64,000 bases of DNA. Source: Pseudomonas fluorescens (GTDB lineage Bacteria; Pseudomonadota; Gammaproteobacteria; Pseudomonadales; Pseudomonadaceae). The position numbers were made by a program, and so were the translations under genes. Every line of letters starts with the position of its first letter. Within the stretch, counting starts at the first letter, position 1. Shown here in pieces: positions 50,482 through 61,612 of the stretch. A model generated the notes under the pieces. It had not been told where the DNA came from and did not search any database. It saw only the letters and a list, made by a program, of their open reading frames with translations. The DNA is taken from assembly GCF_000730425.1 (NCBI RefSeq), contig NZ_CP008896.1:5022001-5086000 (forward strand), given 5' to 3'.

Positions 50482-50988
50482 ATGATTGACGAAATGCGGT
50501 TGGGGCGTGAGCGGCGCTTTCTGGTGTTGCTGGGGATCATCTGCCTGGCGCTGATCGGTGGCGCGCTTTATATGCAAATAGTGCTGGGCGAAGCACCCTG
50601 CCCACTGTGCATCCTGCAGCGTTATGCCTTGTTGCTGATTGCAGTGTTCGCCTTTATGGGCGCGGCGATGCGCACCCCGCGCAGTGTCACGATCTTTGAA
50701 GTGCTGGTGGTGCTCAGTGCCCTGGGCGGTGTCGCGGCTGCCGGGCATCATGTGTATACCCAGTTCTATCCGGCCATCAGTTGCGGTGTCGATGTGCTGC
50801 AGCCGATTGTCGATGACCTGCCCCTGGCGAAGATCTTCCCCCTGGGCTTCCAGGTCGATGGTTTCTGCAGCACACCCTACCCGCCGGTGCTGGGCTTGTC
50901 CCTGGCCCAATGGGCGCTGGTGGCATTTGTGCTGACGGTGATCCTGGTGCCCCTGGGCATTTACCGTAATCGCAAGCGCGCAGTTTAA
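50482..50988 (+). CDS. dsbB: Disulfide bond formation protein B
   Basis: 168-residue, four-helix inner-membrane quinone reductase that reoxidises DsbA. The first periplasmic loop has the quinone-side pair C40-P-L-C43 followed by the essential Arg (LQRYALLL). The second loop has the DsbA-exchanging pair Cys101 and Cys129. The ATG at 50482 follows GGGAAACGGGG; an in-frame extension to 50371 would start inside REP-flanking sequence. Single gene with its own strong terminator. Confidence 0.93.
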   Translation: MIDEMRLGRERRFLVLLGIICLALIGGALYMQIVLGEAPCPLCILQRYALLLIAVFAFMGAAMRTPRSVTIFEVLVVLSALGGVAAAGHHVYTQFYPAISCGVDVLQPIVDDLPLAKIFPLGFQVDGFCSTPYPPVLGLSLAQWALVAFVLTVILVPLGIYRNRKRAV

Positions 50989-51000
50989 ATCGCCCCGGGA

Positions 51001-51036
51001 AACGCCCCGGTCCTGCTGATGCAGGCCGGGGCGTTT
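51001..51036 (+). terminator. Intrinsic terminator after dsbB
   Basis: Stem AACGCCCCGG/CCGGGGCGTT with an inner CCTGC/GCAGG stem, followed by TTTTTGTGT. Confidence 0.92.
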
Positions 51037-51037
51037 T

Positions 51038-51783
51038 TGTGTGTGGGCATTTTGTGAAAGCACTGTGACGCTGGACAAGATTGACCGCTCTTGGTGTGCG
51101 ACACGTTGTCACACCGAAGGTGCCGCAGGAGGCTTCCTACCCCTGGTTTTGCCGGTTAATCCACCTCTGCACAGTTGCATTTGCCTGTCACTTTCTGCTT
51201 GGGGCTGCGCCGCGAACGGCGTGCGTTACAGAACTGGCGCTGGTCTGCCAATGCCCTGTTTTTAGAGGGCTTGCCTGGGGTTTGCGGAGCCGGGGAGGGG
51301 GGAGAGGGTGCGACAGAAAGGGCAATAGCACGGCATTTTTTGTGGTTTTTGTTGAGAATCAAACGCGATACGATCCCGAACCTTTGCAACAATGGCGCAG
51401 GATTATTGCTGGAATCGATAAAAATTATTTCTTTATAAGTCATGGTTTATACATCGCTAGCTAACTACAATCGCCCGCACTGAGTGTCCGGTGCTGCTCA
51501 ACCCTGAGCAAATAGGGCGGTCGAGAGGCGAAAACATTGCTTCATGCGACCCCAGGTGCCGGCAGCCTTTCAACTATCCGCACCAAATGGAATTGGTCTG
51601 TAACAAGGCCTTTGACCAACGAAATCGAATAAGAATTCACCGCCAGACCTGGACGTGTCGATCAGCGCATGAAGCGCCGGGCAGGCCCTTATTCAATCGA
51701 AGAGAAATGCCAACCCTTGGCAGGGTGAAGTGTTGGCGATCAAAACCCAACTGCATTGCGCAAGCTGCTTTAGAGGTCGTGAG
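51038..51783. other. Long non-coding region upstream of cyoA
   Basis: About 745 bases without a credible gene. It contains a stem CGCCG/CGGCG with CGAA loop near 51210, a G-rich tract (51277-51308), and a possible promoter TTATTT (51425)-17-TATACA (51448) that would give a leader of about 325 bases. No ANR, Fur or RoxR box could be assigned with confidence. Confidence 0.5.
51277..51308 (+). other. G-rich tract, potential G-quadruplex
   Basis: Four runs of three or more G within 32 bases on the plus strand (GGGG at 51277, 51292 and a run of six at 51297, GGG at 51306). The motif allows a four-stranded structure with one long loop; formation is untested. Confidence 0.4.
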
Positions 51784-52722
51784 ATGAGTAAAAACAGGTA
51801 CACCCGATTACTAGGCATAGTGCCGCTTTTCGGCATGTTATTGCTGGGAGGCTGCAACTGGACGCTGCTGGACCCTGTGGGTCAGGTCGGCGTGGAACAA
51901 CGTAACCTGATCATCACTGCCACCTTGCTGATGCTGTTGGTCGTGGTGCCGGTGATCGTGATGACCTTCGCGTTCGCCTGGAAATACCGCGCGTCCAACA
52001 CCAAGGCGACCTACGCGCCGAAGTGGTCGCACTCCACCAAGATCGAGATCGCGGTGTGGCTGGTACCTGTACTCATCATCATCGCCCTGGGTTACATCAC
52101 CTATAAGTCGACCCATGAGCTGGACCCTTACCGTCCGCTGGAATCCGACGTGCCGCCGATCACCATCGAAGTGGTCGCGCTGGACTGGAAGTGGCTGTTC
52201 ATCTATCCCGAGCAAGGGATCGCCACCGTCAACAAGATCGTGTTCCCGGCCAACACCCCGATCAACTTCAAAGTGACCTCGGATGCGGTGATGAACTCCT
52301 TCTTCATCCCGGGCCTGGGCGGCCAGATCTACGCGATGGCGGGCATGCAGACCAAGCTGCACCTGATTGCCAACCAGAACGCCGAACTCGACGGTATCTC
52401 CGCCAACTACAGTGGCGCGGGCTTTACCGGCATGAAATTCAAAGCAATCGCCACCACCCAGGAAGACTTCAACGCCTGGGTACAAGAAGCCAAGAGCTCA
52501 CCAAAACAGCTTGAAAAAGCTGAATACGAAGCCCTTGCCAAGCCAAGCCAGAACAACCCTGTAGAGCTGTACTCCTCGTACACGCCGGACCTGTTTCAGA
52601 AAATCATCGATAAGTATGAAGGGATGAAGCCAGGCAAGCCGGTCAAGCACGAGAAGAAAGAAGTGGCTGCTGTGGAAGGGACGGACGCAAATTCGCATTC
52701 AGCTGCCGGGGCAGAGGAGTAA
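51784..52722 (+). CDS. cyoA: Cytochrome bo3 ubiquinol oxidase subunit II
   Basis: 312-residue lipoprotein subunit II. The lipobox is in LLLGGC (Cys about 24), followed by two membrane helices (about 40-65 and 85-108) and a periplasmic cupredoxin-like domain ([40 protein letters not shown]). The CuA ligands are missing, as in quinol oxidases. The COX-associated C-terminal part is extended with a lysine/glutamate-rich tail. First gene of cyoABCDE. GAGGTCGTGAG precedes the ATG. Confidence 0.95.
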   Translation: MSKNRYTRLLGIVPLFGMLLLGGCNWTLLDPVGQVGVEQRNLIITATLLMLLVVVPVIVMTFAFAWKYRASNTKATYAPKWSHSTKIEIAVWLVPVLIIIALGYITYKSTHELDPYRPLESDVPPITIEVVALDWKWLFIYPEQGIATVNKIVFPANTPINFKVTSDAVMNSFFIPGLGGQIYAMAGMQTKLHLIANQNAELDGISANYSGAGFTGMKFKAIATTQEDFNAWVQEAKSSPKQLEKAEYEALAKPSQNNPVELYSSYTPDLFQKIIDKYEGMKPGKPVKHEKKEVAAVEGTDANSHSAAGAEE

Positions 52723-52725
52723 ACG

Positions 52726-54744
52726 ATGTTTGGTAAATTAAGTTGGGACGCGGTCCCATTCCACGAGCCGATCGTGATGGTGACCATCGCCATGATCGCG
52801 CTGGGTGGTCTGGCGCTGTTTGCGGCAATCACCTACTTCAAGAAGTGGACCTACCTGTGGACCGAGTGGCTGACGTCGGTCGACCACAAGAAAATCGGCG
52901 TGATGTACATCATCGTCGCCATGGTCATGCTGCTGCGTGGTTTTGCCGACGCCATCATGATGCGGACCCAGTTGGCCATGGCCACCGAAGGTTCGCCTGG
53001 CTACCTGCCGCCTGAACACTATGACCAGATCTTCACCGCCCACGGTGTGATCATGATCATCTTCATGGCGATGCCTTTCTTCACTGGCCTGATGAACCTG
53101 GCAGTGCCGCTGCAGATCGGTGCGCGTGACGTTGCGTTCCCGTTCCTCAACTCCCTGAGCTTCTGGCTCCTGGTTTCCGGCGTTGTGCTGATCAACCTGT
53201 CCCTGGGTGTCGGCGAATTCGCCAAGACCGGCTGGGTTGCCTATCCGCCGTTGTCGGGGCTGCAATACAGTCCGGGCGTGGGGATGGATTACTACATCTG
53301 GGCGCTACAGCTATCCGGGTTGGGTACGACGCTGACGGGGGTCAACTTCCTGGCCACCGTGCTGAAAATGCGTACCCCAGGCATGAAACTGATGGACATG
53401 CCGATCTTCACCTGGACCTGCACCTGGGCCAACGTCCTGATCGTGGCTTCGTTCCCGATCCTGACCGCTACCCTGGCCCTGCTGACGCTTGACCGTTACA
53501 TGGATTTCCACATTTTCACCAATGAACTTGGTGGCAATCCAATGATGTACGTGAACCTGTTCTGGGCATGGGGTCACCCTGAGGTGTACATCCTGATCCT
53601 GCCAGCGTTCGGTATCTTCTCCGAAGTGATCTCGACCTTTACCGGCAAGCGCCTGTTCGGTCACCACTCGATGGTCTACGCTTCCGGCGCGATCTCGGTG
53701 CTGGGCTTCATGGTCTGGCTGCACCACTTCTTCACCATGGGTTCGGGGGCCAGCGTCAACGCCTTCTTCGGCCTGGCGACGATGCTGATTTCGATCCCGA
53801 CGGGGGTGAAGCTATTCAACTGGCTGTTCACCATCTACCACGGCCGCCTGCGCATCACCAGCCAGGTTCTGTGGACCCTGGGCTTCATGGTGACCTTCGC
53901 CATCGGCGGCATGACCGGCGTACTGCTGGCCATCCCGGGTGCTGACTTCGTGCTGCACAACAGCCTGTTCGTGATCGCTCACTTCCATAACGTGATCATC
54001 GGTGGTGCGGTATTCGGCTACATCGCAGGTTTCAGCTTCTACTTCCCGAAAGCGTTCGGCTTCAAGCTGCACGAAGGCTGGGGCAAGGCTGCATTCTGGT
54101 TCTGGATCACCGGCTTCTTCGTCGCCTTCATGCCGCTCTACGCACTGGGCTTCATGGGCATGACCCGTCGCCTGAACGCCACCACCAACCCTGAGTGGGT
54201 GCCGTACCTGTACGTTGCGATGTTCGGTGCGCTGATGATCGCTGTCGGCATCGCCTGCCAGCTGATCCAGCTGTACGTGAGTATCCGTGACCGCAAGCAG
54301 AACGAATGCGTGTCGGGCGACCCATGGAACGCACACACCCTGGAATGGTCGACCTCGTCGCCACCTCCGTTCTACAACTTTGCCGTGCTGCCTAAGGCCG
54401 AGACCATCGATCCGTTCACCGAAGCCAAGGAAGACGGTACTGCGTACCAGCGACCTGCGCGCTACGAACCGATCCACATGCCTAACAACACCGCCACCGG
54501 TGTGGTCATGGGTGCTCTGTTGACGGTATTCGGTTTCGCGATGATCTGGCACATCTGGTGGCTGGCCATCGCAAGCCTGGCTGGCACCGTGATCTATTTC
54601 GTGATCCACGCGGCTCGTGATGATCAAGGCTACATGGTGCCGGTCGACGTGATCGAGCGCATCGAAGCCGAGCAGCACGCTCGCCTGGTAGCCGAGAAGA
54701 AGATTCCGGCCAACCGTGTTGAAACCTCGTTGGAACAGGCTTAA
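52726..54744 (+). CDS. cyoB: Cytochrome bo3 ubiquinol oxidase subunit I
   Basis: 672-residue, 15-helix catalytic subunit that oxidises ubiquinol, reduces O2 and pumps protons. Low-spin haem ligand His106 (TAHGVIMI), CuB ligands in WGHPEVYI (His and cross-linked Tyr) and WLHHFF, and haem-o3/low-spin ligands in IAHFHNVI are all present in E. coli positions. Four bases after cyoA. Confidence 0.98.
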   Translation: MFGKLSWDAVPFHEPIVMVTIAMIALGGLALFAAITYFKKWTYLWTEWLTSVDHKKIGVMYIIVAMVMLLRGFADAIMMRTQLAMATEGSPGYLPPEHYDQIFTAHGVIMIIFMAMPFFTGLMNLAVPLQIGARDVAFPFLNSLSFWLLVSGVVLINLSLGVGEFAKTGWVAYPPLSGLQYSPGVGMDYYIWALQLSGLGTTLTGVNFLATVLKMRTPGMKLMDMPIFTWTCTWANVLIVASFPILTATLALLTLDRYMDFHIFTNELGGNPMMYVNLFWAWGHPEVYILILPAFGIFSEVISTFTGKRLFGHHSMVYASGAISVLGFMVWLHHFFTMGSGASVNAFFGLATMLISIPTGVKLFNWLFTIYHGRLRITSQVLWTLGFMVTFAIGGMTGVLLAIPGADFVLHNSLFVIAHFHNVIIGGAVFGYIAGFSFYFPKAFGFKLHEGWGKAAFWFWITGFFVAFMPLYALGFMGMTRRLNATTNPEWVPYLYVAMFGALMIAVGIACQLIQLYVSIRDRKQNECVSGDPWNAHTLEWSTSSPPPFYNFAVLPKAETIDPFTEAKEDGTAYQRPARYEPIHMPNNTATGVVMGALLTVFGFAMIWHIWWLAIASLAGTVIYFVIHAARDDQGYMVPVDVIERIEAEQHARLVAEKKIPANRVETSLEQA

Positions 54745-54747
54745 ACC

Positions 54748-55374
54748 ATGTCGAACTTAGTGACCAATGCTGGACACGCCCATGTCGATGACCATGGGCA
54801 CGATGACCATCACCACGACTCGGGCGAGATGACCGTATACGGTTTCTGGCTCTACCTGATGACCGACTGCATCCTGTTTGCATCGATCTTTGCGGTATAC
54901 GCGGTACTGGTAAACAACGTAGCGGGTGGCCCGTCGGGCCACGACATCTTCGAACTGAATTACGTACTGGGCGAAACCGCCTTGCTGCTGTTCAGTTCGA
55001 TCACCTACGGCTTCGCCATGCTGGCGTTCTTCCGGGGCAACAAGGCGGGCGTGCTGAAGTGGCTGGGCCTGACCTTCCTGCTCGGCCTTGGCTTTATCGC
55101 CATGGAGATCAACGAGTTCCACCTGCTGATCTCCGAAGGCTACGGCCCTAGCCGTTCCGGCTTCCTGTCGGCGTTCTTCACCCTGGTCGGTACCCACGGT
55201 CTGCACGTGACCGCCGGTCTGATCTGGATGGCGATCATGATGTACCAGGTCAACAAGCATGGCCTGACGTCGACCAACAAGACCCGCCTGAGCTGCCTGA
55301 GCCTGTTCTGGCACTTCCTGGACGTGGTCTGGATCTGCGTCTTCACCGTTGTCTACTTGATGGGGACCCTGTAA
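54748..55374 (+). CDS. cyoC: Cytochrome bo3 ubiquinol oxidase subunit III
   Basis: 208-residue, five-helix subunit III. A histidine-rich N-terminus ([15 protein letters not shown]) precedes the core [24 protein letters not shown] and the conserved [18 protein letters not shown] and [14 protein letters not shown] segments. The histidine cluster of about eight residues before helix 1 is longer than in E. coli CyoC and might bind metal. Two bases after cyoB; the stop overlaps cyoD. Confidence 0.96.
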   Translation: MSNLVTNAGHAHVDDHGHDDHHHDSGEMTVYGFWLYLMTDCILFASIFAVYAVLVNNVAGGPSGHDIFELNYVLGETALLLFSSITYGFAMLAFFRGNKAGVLKWLGLTFLLGLGFIAMEINEFHLLISEGYGPSRSGFLSAFFTLVGTHGLHVTAGLIWMAIMMYQVNKHGLTSTNKTRLSCLSLFWHFLDVVWICVFTVVYLMGTL

Positions 55375-55709
55375 TGGCTAATGCACCCTCCCATGACAGC
55401 CATGATGCGAGCCACGGCAGCGTCAAGTCTTACGCTATCGGCTTCATCCTGTCGGTGATCCTGACGATCATCCCGTTTGGCCTGGTGATGTACCCAACCC
55501 TGCCGAAGGCCACCACGCTGGCCATCGTGCTGTTGTTCGCGGTGATCCAGGTGGTTGTCCACCTGTATTACTTCCTGCACCTGGACCGTTCCCAGGCCCA
55601 GCGTAACAACGTGGTTGCGTTTGTGTTCACGGCCATTGTGATCGTGCTGCTGGTTGGCCTGTCGTTGTGGATCATGTTCAGTATCCACACCTACATGATG
55701 GCGAAGTGA
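55374..55709 (+). CDS. cyoD: Cytochrome bo3 ubiquinol oxidase subunit IV
   Basis: 111-residue subunit IV with three helices (AIGFILSVILTIIPFGLVM, LAIVLLFAVIQVVVHLYYFLHL, FVFTAIVIVLLVGLSLWIMF). It helps assembly and CuB insertion. ATG overlaps the cyoC stop by one base (TAATG). Confidence 0.95.
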   Translation: MANAPSHDSHDASHGSVKSYAIGFILSVILTIIPFGLVMYPTLPKATTLAIVLLFAVIQVVVHLYYFLHLDRSQAQRNNVVAFVFTAIVIVLLVGLSLWIMFSIHTYMMAK

Positions 55710-55720
55710 GGTAAGACCCG

Positions 55721-56608
55721 ATGTCGCTTAAGCACTTTATCCAAATCACCAAACCGGGGATCATTTTCGGTAACGTGCTTTCTGTGGCAGGCGGTTTCTT
55801 CCTGGCCTCCAAGGGGCATGTCGATCTGGCCATCTTCCTGGCGGCAATGATCGGCACTTCCCTTGTTGTGGCGTCCGGTTGCGTGTTCAACAACTGCATC
55901 GACCGTGACATCGATATCAAGATGGAGCGCACCAAGAATCGTGTGCTGGTCCAGGGCCTTATCTCCCTGAAACTGGCACTGATCTTTGCGACCGTCCTCG
56001 GTGTTGCCGGCGTGGCGTTGCTGTACACGGTGGCCAATCCGCTGGCGGCGTTGTTTGCCGTGATCGGTTTTGTCATCTACGTCGGCCTCTACAGCCTGTA
56101 CCTCAAGCGCAAGTCGGTTCACGGCACGCTGGTGGGCAGTCTGTCGGGGGCGATGCCGCCGGTGATTGGTTATGTGGCCGTGACCAATAGCTTCGACATG
56201 GCTGCGCTGGTGCTGCTGGTGATGTTCAGCCTGTGGCAGATGCCGCACTCCTACGCCATTGCGATCTTCCGTTTCAACGACTACCTGGCGGCTTCGATAC
56301 CGGTGCTGCCGGTCAAACGTGGCATCCAGGTGGCGAAGAAACACATCCTGCTCTACATCCTGGCCTTCCTCGTGGCGACCTTGATGTTGACCTTCAGTGG
56401 CTACGCCGGCATGAGCTACCTCGCCGTCGCCGCCGCCATGGGCATGTACTGGTTGTACATGGCCTGGACCGGCTACAAGGCTGTGGATGACACGGTCTGG
56501 GCGCGCAAATTGTTCGTCTTCTCGATCTTCACCATCACGGCCTTGAGCGTGATGATGTCCCTGGATTTCCAGGTACCGAAAGAGTTGCTGCTGACTTACG
56601 CCCACTGA
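55721..56608 (+). CDS. cyoE: Protohaem IX farnesyltransferase (haem O synthase)
   Basis: 295-residue UbiA-family membrane enzyme making haem O from haem B and farnesyl diphosphate for the oxidase. Prenyl-diphosphate motif [15 protein letters not shown] (about 60-75) and the second acidic site ([12 protein letters not shown] region), with [13 protein letters not shown] between. Eleven bases after cyoD; strong terminator follows. Confidence 0.96.
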   Translation: MSLKHFIQITKPGIIFGNVLSVAGGFFLASKGHVDLAIFLAAMIGTSLVVASGCVFNNCIDRDIDIKMERTKNRVLVQGLISLKLALIFATVLGVAGVALLYTVANPLAALFAVIGFVIYVGLYSLYLKRKSVHGTLVGSLSGAMPPVIGYVAVTNSFDMAALVLLVMFSLWQMPHSYAIAIFRFNDYLAASIPVLPVKRGIQVAKKHILLYILAFLVATLMLTFSGYAGMSYLAVAAAMGMYWLYMAWTGYKAVDDTVWARKLFVFSIFTITALSVMMSLDFQVPKELLLTYAH

Positions 56609-56622
56609 GTTGGGATGCAATG

Positions 56623-56657
56623 AAAAGCCCCGCCTTCGGCAGAAGAGCGGGGCTTTT
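56623..56657 (+). terminator. Intrinsic terminator of the cyo operon
   Basis: Stem AAAAGCCCCGC/GCGGGGCTTTT with a 13-base loop, then further T, 14 bases after cyoE. Confidence 0.92.
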
Positions 56658-56686
56658 TTGTACGGCCTGAAAACACCACAGCCCCC

Positions 56687-56778
56687 ATGTGGGAGCGGGC
56701 TTGCTCGCGAAAGCAGTGGGTCAGCCAACACATGTATCGGCTGAAGCACCGCTTTCGCGAGCAAGCCCGCTCCCACAT
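56687..56778. repeat. REP doublet (GAGCGGGCTTGCTCGCGA class)
   Basis: TGTGGGAGCGGGCTTGCTCG and CGAGCAAGCCCGCTCCCACA around about 50 bases, between convergent cyoE and the unknown gene. Confidence 0.85.
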
Positions 56779-56798
56779 TAGAGAGGTGGTGTGGCGGC

Positions 56799-57503
56799 TT
56801 ATTGCTGGGCGATGCTGTAACCGTCAAACGCTGTCTGCTGCTGCAGCGCGGTAACGATGCTCTTGCGCGTCAAAGGCTGTTCGGCACCGGAGTTATCCAC
56901 AAAGGTCTCGCTCTCAAGCTCGGCCTCATCGCCTTCACCGACAAAGCTGAAGCCAAGGAACTCCAGGGCCTCGCGATCGACATTGAGCTTGGAACGCGGC
57001 GTGCGCAACGGCAGGGTGACGCTGATGCCGTCCTTGCTGATCACAAACACTTCCACTTCCTTCTTCGCCCGTGCGGCCTTGCCCTTGCCGGCGCTCGGGT
57101 TGCTGATGGCCTGGTGGGTCTGGTTCAGCACCTTGAGCGCCAGGCCGTAGACCAGTTCCTGGAACTCTGGGTCGTCCTTGAAGCTGGAGAGGATACGGCT
57201 GATCGAGAACCGGCTGCTCAGGTCTTCCAGGGCGGCGTTGTCGGCGGCTTCGGCGTCCTTGAGCTGCTTGAGCTGGCCCATCAGGTCGTAGGCCTTGTCA
57301 TCGTCAAAGGCGTCGTGGGCCTGGCGGATGGCCACGCGCAACTCGCGGATCTGGTCGCTTTCCTTGGAGGTATGGAACGCATCCAGCACCATTTCACTGA
57401 TGTTCTTGGCCGCTGGCACATGCTGTGAAAGATTGATGGCGTTTTCGTATTCAGCTTTGGACTGCAAGGTGACTACGGATTCTTCGGTACGGGAATCAGA
57501 CAT
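56799..57503 (-). CDS. Hypothetical protein, two-part soluble protein
   Basis: 234-residue protein that I do not recognise. Residues 1-125 are charged and helical (ESDQIRELRVAIRQAHDAFDDDKAYDLMGQLKQLKDAEAADNAALEDL), with coiled-coil potential around 45-95. A lysine-rich linker (GKGKAARAKKEVE) precedes a C-terminal alpha-beta part (about 150-234: VEVFVISKDGISVTLPLRTPRS, FLGFSFVGEGDEAELESETF). No signal peptide, membrane segment or catalytic motif. Codon use matches neighbours, so it is a genuine core-type gene. The linker and acidic first half suggest a nucleic-acid or protein adaptor, which is speculation. Bases 57504-57610 hold its promoter and nothing else visible. Confidence 0.7.
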   Translation of the reverse strand: MSDSRTEESVVTLQSKAEYENAINLSQHVPAAKNISEMVLDAFHTSKESDQIRELRVAIRQAHDAFDDDKAYDLMGQLKQLKDAEAADNAALEDLSSRFSISRILSSFKDDPEFQELVYGLALKVLNQTHQAISNPSAGKGKAARAKKEVEVFVISKDGISVTLPLRTPRSKLNVDREALEFLGFSFVGEGDEAELESETFVDNSGAEQPLTRKSIVTALQQQTAFDGYSIAQQ

Positions 57504-57610
57504 TGAAATTTCACTACTTCTGTAAGCGGGGAGACGAAAAAGCGTCGGGCATTTTCAAGGGCCAGGGTAGCAAGGTCAAGGCGGCACTCTGCCTTCATCG
57601 TCCTGCGCGT

Positions 57611-58524
<914 letters not shown>

Positions 58525-58528
<4 letters not shown>

Positions 58529-60261
58529 TCGATCACCGGCGGCAGGCCTTGCCACACGGCTTGCAGCGCCGTGCCTTCAAAGGCATTGAGGCGGTCGTAC
58601 ACCGGCCGCCCGTCGACCAGGGTCAGCAACACCTGGGTCTGGTGGATGTAGTTGCGCGCCGGCTGGGCGAACAGGTCACGGTCGATCACGATCAGGTCGG
58701 CGCATTTGCCCACTTCCAGGCTGCCGGTGGAATGTTCCAGGCCCATGGCGTGGGCGCCGTTGAGGGTTGCCACTTGCAGCGCCTGTTCCAGGGTGATCGG
58801 TTCGCCGAAGCAGTCGGGCTCCTGGTTCCAGGGGTTCTGCCGGGTGACCATGGTTTCCAGGGCCAGCCACGGATCAATCGAGGCCACCGGCCAGTCGGTG
58901 CCCATCACCGCCAGGCCGCCTTCGGCCAGCACGCCTTTGAAGTCATAGATGCGCTTGAGGCGCTCGACGCCATAACCGGAGCGGGCACCGCTGGCAAAGG
59001 GCGTGGGGTACCAGGCTGCCGGGGAAAACTCGGCGATCACGTTCAGCGCCTTGAAGCGCTTGAGGTTGCCCGGATGCAGCAGCGTGCTGTGGGCGCATTG
59101 GTGACGAATGCCGCTGTCGCCATTGACGCGCCGCGCCTCGGCCACCGCATCGAGGAACACATCGGAGGCGCCGTCGCCGGTGCAGTGGGCGATCACCCGC
59201 AGGCCGCGACGGTCCATGTCCACCACCATGTCGGTGATGTGTTCCGGGGTCAGGTTGAGCTTGCCGCGCCAGGTGGAGTCGGCGGCCCAAGGCGTCATCA
59301 GGTACGACGACTTGGGTTCCACGGTGCCGTCGAAGTGGAACTTCACCGCGTTGGCATTGAGCCGTGCGCTGCGGTAGTAGTGACGCTCGCCGCCGAGCAA
59401 TTCCCAGCGCCGGCGTACCGGGAAAATATCGTCCTGCCAACTGATGGCCGCCTCCACGCGCAGGCTCAATTCGCCGGCGTCGTCCAGTTCCTTGAGGGCG
59501 TCCAGGCGCCGCTCGCAGACGTGCACGTACTTGGTCGCCGTGACACCGCGTGAGCTCTGGAAATGCACGCCGTCACGATAGGCACGGCGCAGTACCGCCA
59601 CCGGGGTCGGCGGCATGGCGGCGTGGATCAGTGCGTAGGCGCCGTCGATCATCAGGCCGTTGGGCTCGCCGCTGAGTTCGTCGCGCTCCATGTAGCCATT
59701 GCGTGGGTCGGCGGTGTGGCGGTCGATGCCCGCCAGCTTCAAGGCGCAGGAGTTGACCATCATGGTGCCCCACATGCGGTCCAGCAGCGCCACCGGGCGG
59801 TCCGGCATGATGCTGTCGAGCCATTCGCGACCTGGCGTCAGCCCGGCTTCGCGGAAGGTGTAGCGCACCCAGTATTGGCCGTAGATCCAGCCATCGCCGG
59901 GGTGGGCGTCGGCATAGGCGTGGATCGCCGCCGCCAGTTGTTCGGGGGTGGGGTCTTCGATGCCCACGTCCAGGTCATCGCTGTAGCGCGGGGCCAGGGC
60001 CAGGTCGGGGTGAGTGTGCATGTCGTGCAGGCCGGGCATGCAGAATGCACCCAAGAGATCATGCTGGCGGGTCTGTGGGCCGATCAGGTGCTGGAGGCTG
60101 GCGAGCGTGCCCACCGCGATAAAGCGTCCCCCGCGAATCGCCACCGCGTCGGCCCATGGCTGGTTTGGGTCGAGGGTGTAGAAACGGCCATGGTGCAACA
60201 CCAGGTCAGCGTGCTCGCCGACAACGGAGTGGGTGGAAGTGAATTGGTCGGAAGCGGTCAC
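58525..60261 (-). CDS. Metal-dependent amidohydrolase (amidohydrolase 3/YtcJ-like)
   Basis: 578-residue cytoplasmic hydrolase of the amidohydrolase superfamily. The first metal site HTH is in PGLHDMHTHPD (about residue 85). Later ligands are probably in VIAHCTGDGAS and RHQCAHSTLLH, and the catalytic aspartate in VMGTDWPVASIDPW; the C-terminal small domain has LEVGKCADLIVIDRD. YtcJ-type enzymes cleave N-substituted amides or formamides; the substrate is unknown. The GTG at 60261 with GAGG at eight bases was chosen over a TTG ten codons upstream. Likely cotranscribed with the GTPase. Confidence 0.85.
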
Positions 60262-60300
60262 GGGGGGAACCTCAATATTCAAGACGAACAAAGATCAAAT

Positions 60301-60389
60301 GGGGGAGCTGGCTTGCCTGCGATAGCGGTGTACCCGTCACTGATGGGGTGGCTGGCATACCGCTATCGCAGGCAAGCCAGCTCCCACAT
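60301..60389. repeat. REP doublet (GAGCTGGCTTGCCTGCGA class)
   Basis: GGGAGCTGGCTTGCCTGCGA and its complement CGCAGGCAAGCCAGCTCCCA around 45 bases, between the aminotransferase and amidohydrolase genes. Confidence 0.85.
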
Positions 60390-60409
60390 CAATCCCAGTG
60401 TTCACATCA

Positions 60410-61591
60410 TCAACGGTTGGCTCTCAGGCCCTCGACGAACCCGGCAATGCGCTGGCAGGCGTCTTTGAGGGTGTCGTCGGCGACGGTAAAGGAGATGCGC
60501 ACAAAGCCCTCGGCACTGGCGCCAAACGCCTGGGCGTCGAGCACCGAGACGCCGGTGGCGCGGAACAGTTGCCAGGCAAAGTCCATGCTCGACAGCCCTG
60601 TGCGGCGCACGTCCACCAGCATGAACATCCCGGCCTGCGGCACCCGGCAATCGAGGTCGGCAATGCCGCCGAGGCCCGCTACTACCAGGTCACGCCGGCG
60701 GCGATACACCGTGCGCGCGTCGCTGACCACCTCGTCGTCCAGTTCCAGGGCCTTGATCGCCGCTTCCTGGATAAACCCCGGCAACCCATACAGCATGCAC
60801 AGCAGCAGGTTATCCAGGTGGCCCACCAACGCGGTCGGCGCCACCACCCAGCCCACGCGCCAGCCGGTCATGGCGTGGGTTTTCGACAGGCTGTTGAGCA
60901 CCACGGTGCGCTCGGCCATGCCCGGCAGCGAGGCAATGCTCAGGTGCGGCTGGTCGTAAGTGATCTGGCCGTAGACCTCATCGGAAATCACCCACAGGTC
61001 ATGCTCGCGCGCAACGTCGGCCACCAGTTCCAGCTCTTCACGGCTGTAGACGTTGCCGGTGGGGTTGCAGGGCGTGGCCAGGGCAATGCCCCGGGTCTTG
61101 GCGGTAATGGCTTTTTCCAGGGCGGCGCGGGTCAGGCGGAAACCGTTGGCCGCCGGTTGCTCGATGGTTGCGATGCGCGCACCGGAAGCGTGGATGCACG
61201 CTTCATAAGTCAGGTACATCGGTTCCGGCACCAGCACTTCGTCGCCCTGGCTGAACAGGCACAGCGAGGTCGCGAACAGGCCGTTTTGCGCGCCGGCCAC
61301 CAGGGCCACGTTATCGGCGTGTACAGCGATGCCTTGCAGGCGGCTTTGCTTGGCGGCAATCGCCTCGCGCAGGGCCGGTCGGCCGAGGACGTGGGTGTAA
61401 TGGGTGTCGCCGGCGCGCAGGGCATCGACGGCGGTTTCGCAAATGGCGCTGGCGGTGGCGAAGTCGGGGTCGCCCACGCTCAACACAATCACATCTTCGC
61501 CACGGCCACGGGCTTCGACGGCGGCGTAGTGAATATCCCAGGCGCTGACGGACTCGCCACTAATGCGCTCGACAAACGGTGAATAACGCAT
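60410..61591 (-). CDS. PLP-dependent aminotransferase, fold type I class I/II
   Basis: 393-residue aspartate-aminotransferase-fold enzyme. GDPDF opens the substrate region, VAGAQNGLFA binds PLP phosphate, ATPCNPTGNVYS contacts the cofactor, WVISDEVYGQ holds the pyridine-nitrogen aspartate, and LNSLSKTHAMTGWRVG carries the Schiff-base lysine. The C-terminal arginine FVRISF binds the substrate carboxylate. It lies downstream of an amino acid ABC transporter on the same strand (21 bases from the permease), so it probably deaminates the imported amino acid. GGAGAACAAGG precedes the ATG. Confidence 0.9.
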   Translation of the reverse strand: MRYSPFVERISGESVSAWDIHYAAVEARGRGEDVIVLSVGDPDFATASAICETAVDALRAGDTHYTHVLGRPALREAIAAKQSRLQGIAVHADNVALVAGAQNGLFATSLCLFSQGDEVLVPEPMYLTYEACIHASGARIATIEQPAANGFRLTRAALEKAITAKTRGIALATPCNPTGNVYSREELELVADVAREHDLWVISDEVYGQITYDQPHLSIASLPGMAERTVVLNSLSKTHAMTGWRVGWVVAPTALVGHLDNLLLCMLYGLPGFIQEAAIKALELDDEVVSDARTVYRRRRDLVVAGLGGIADLDCRVPQAGMFMLVDVRRTGLSSMDFAWQLFRATGVSVLDAQAFGASAEGFVRISFTVADDTLKDACQRIAGFVEGLRANR

Positions 61592-61612
61592 CCTTGTTCT
61601 CCTAAAATTGAT

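Noticed and set aside
51352..51365. TTGAGAATCAAA as an ANR or Fur site for cyo
   Set aside because: The TTGA/TCAA halves are only three bases apart, not the six of FNR sites, and the Fur match is partial.
51041..51464. Short overlapping open frames in the cyo leader
   Set aside because: No conserved-looking protein, atypical residue composition and no ribosome sites; treated as non-coding.
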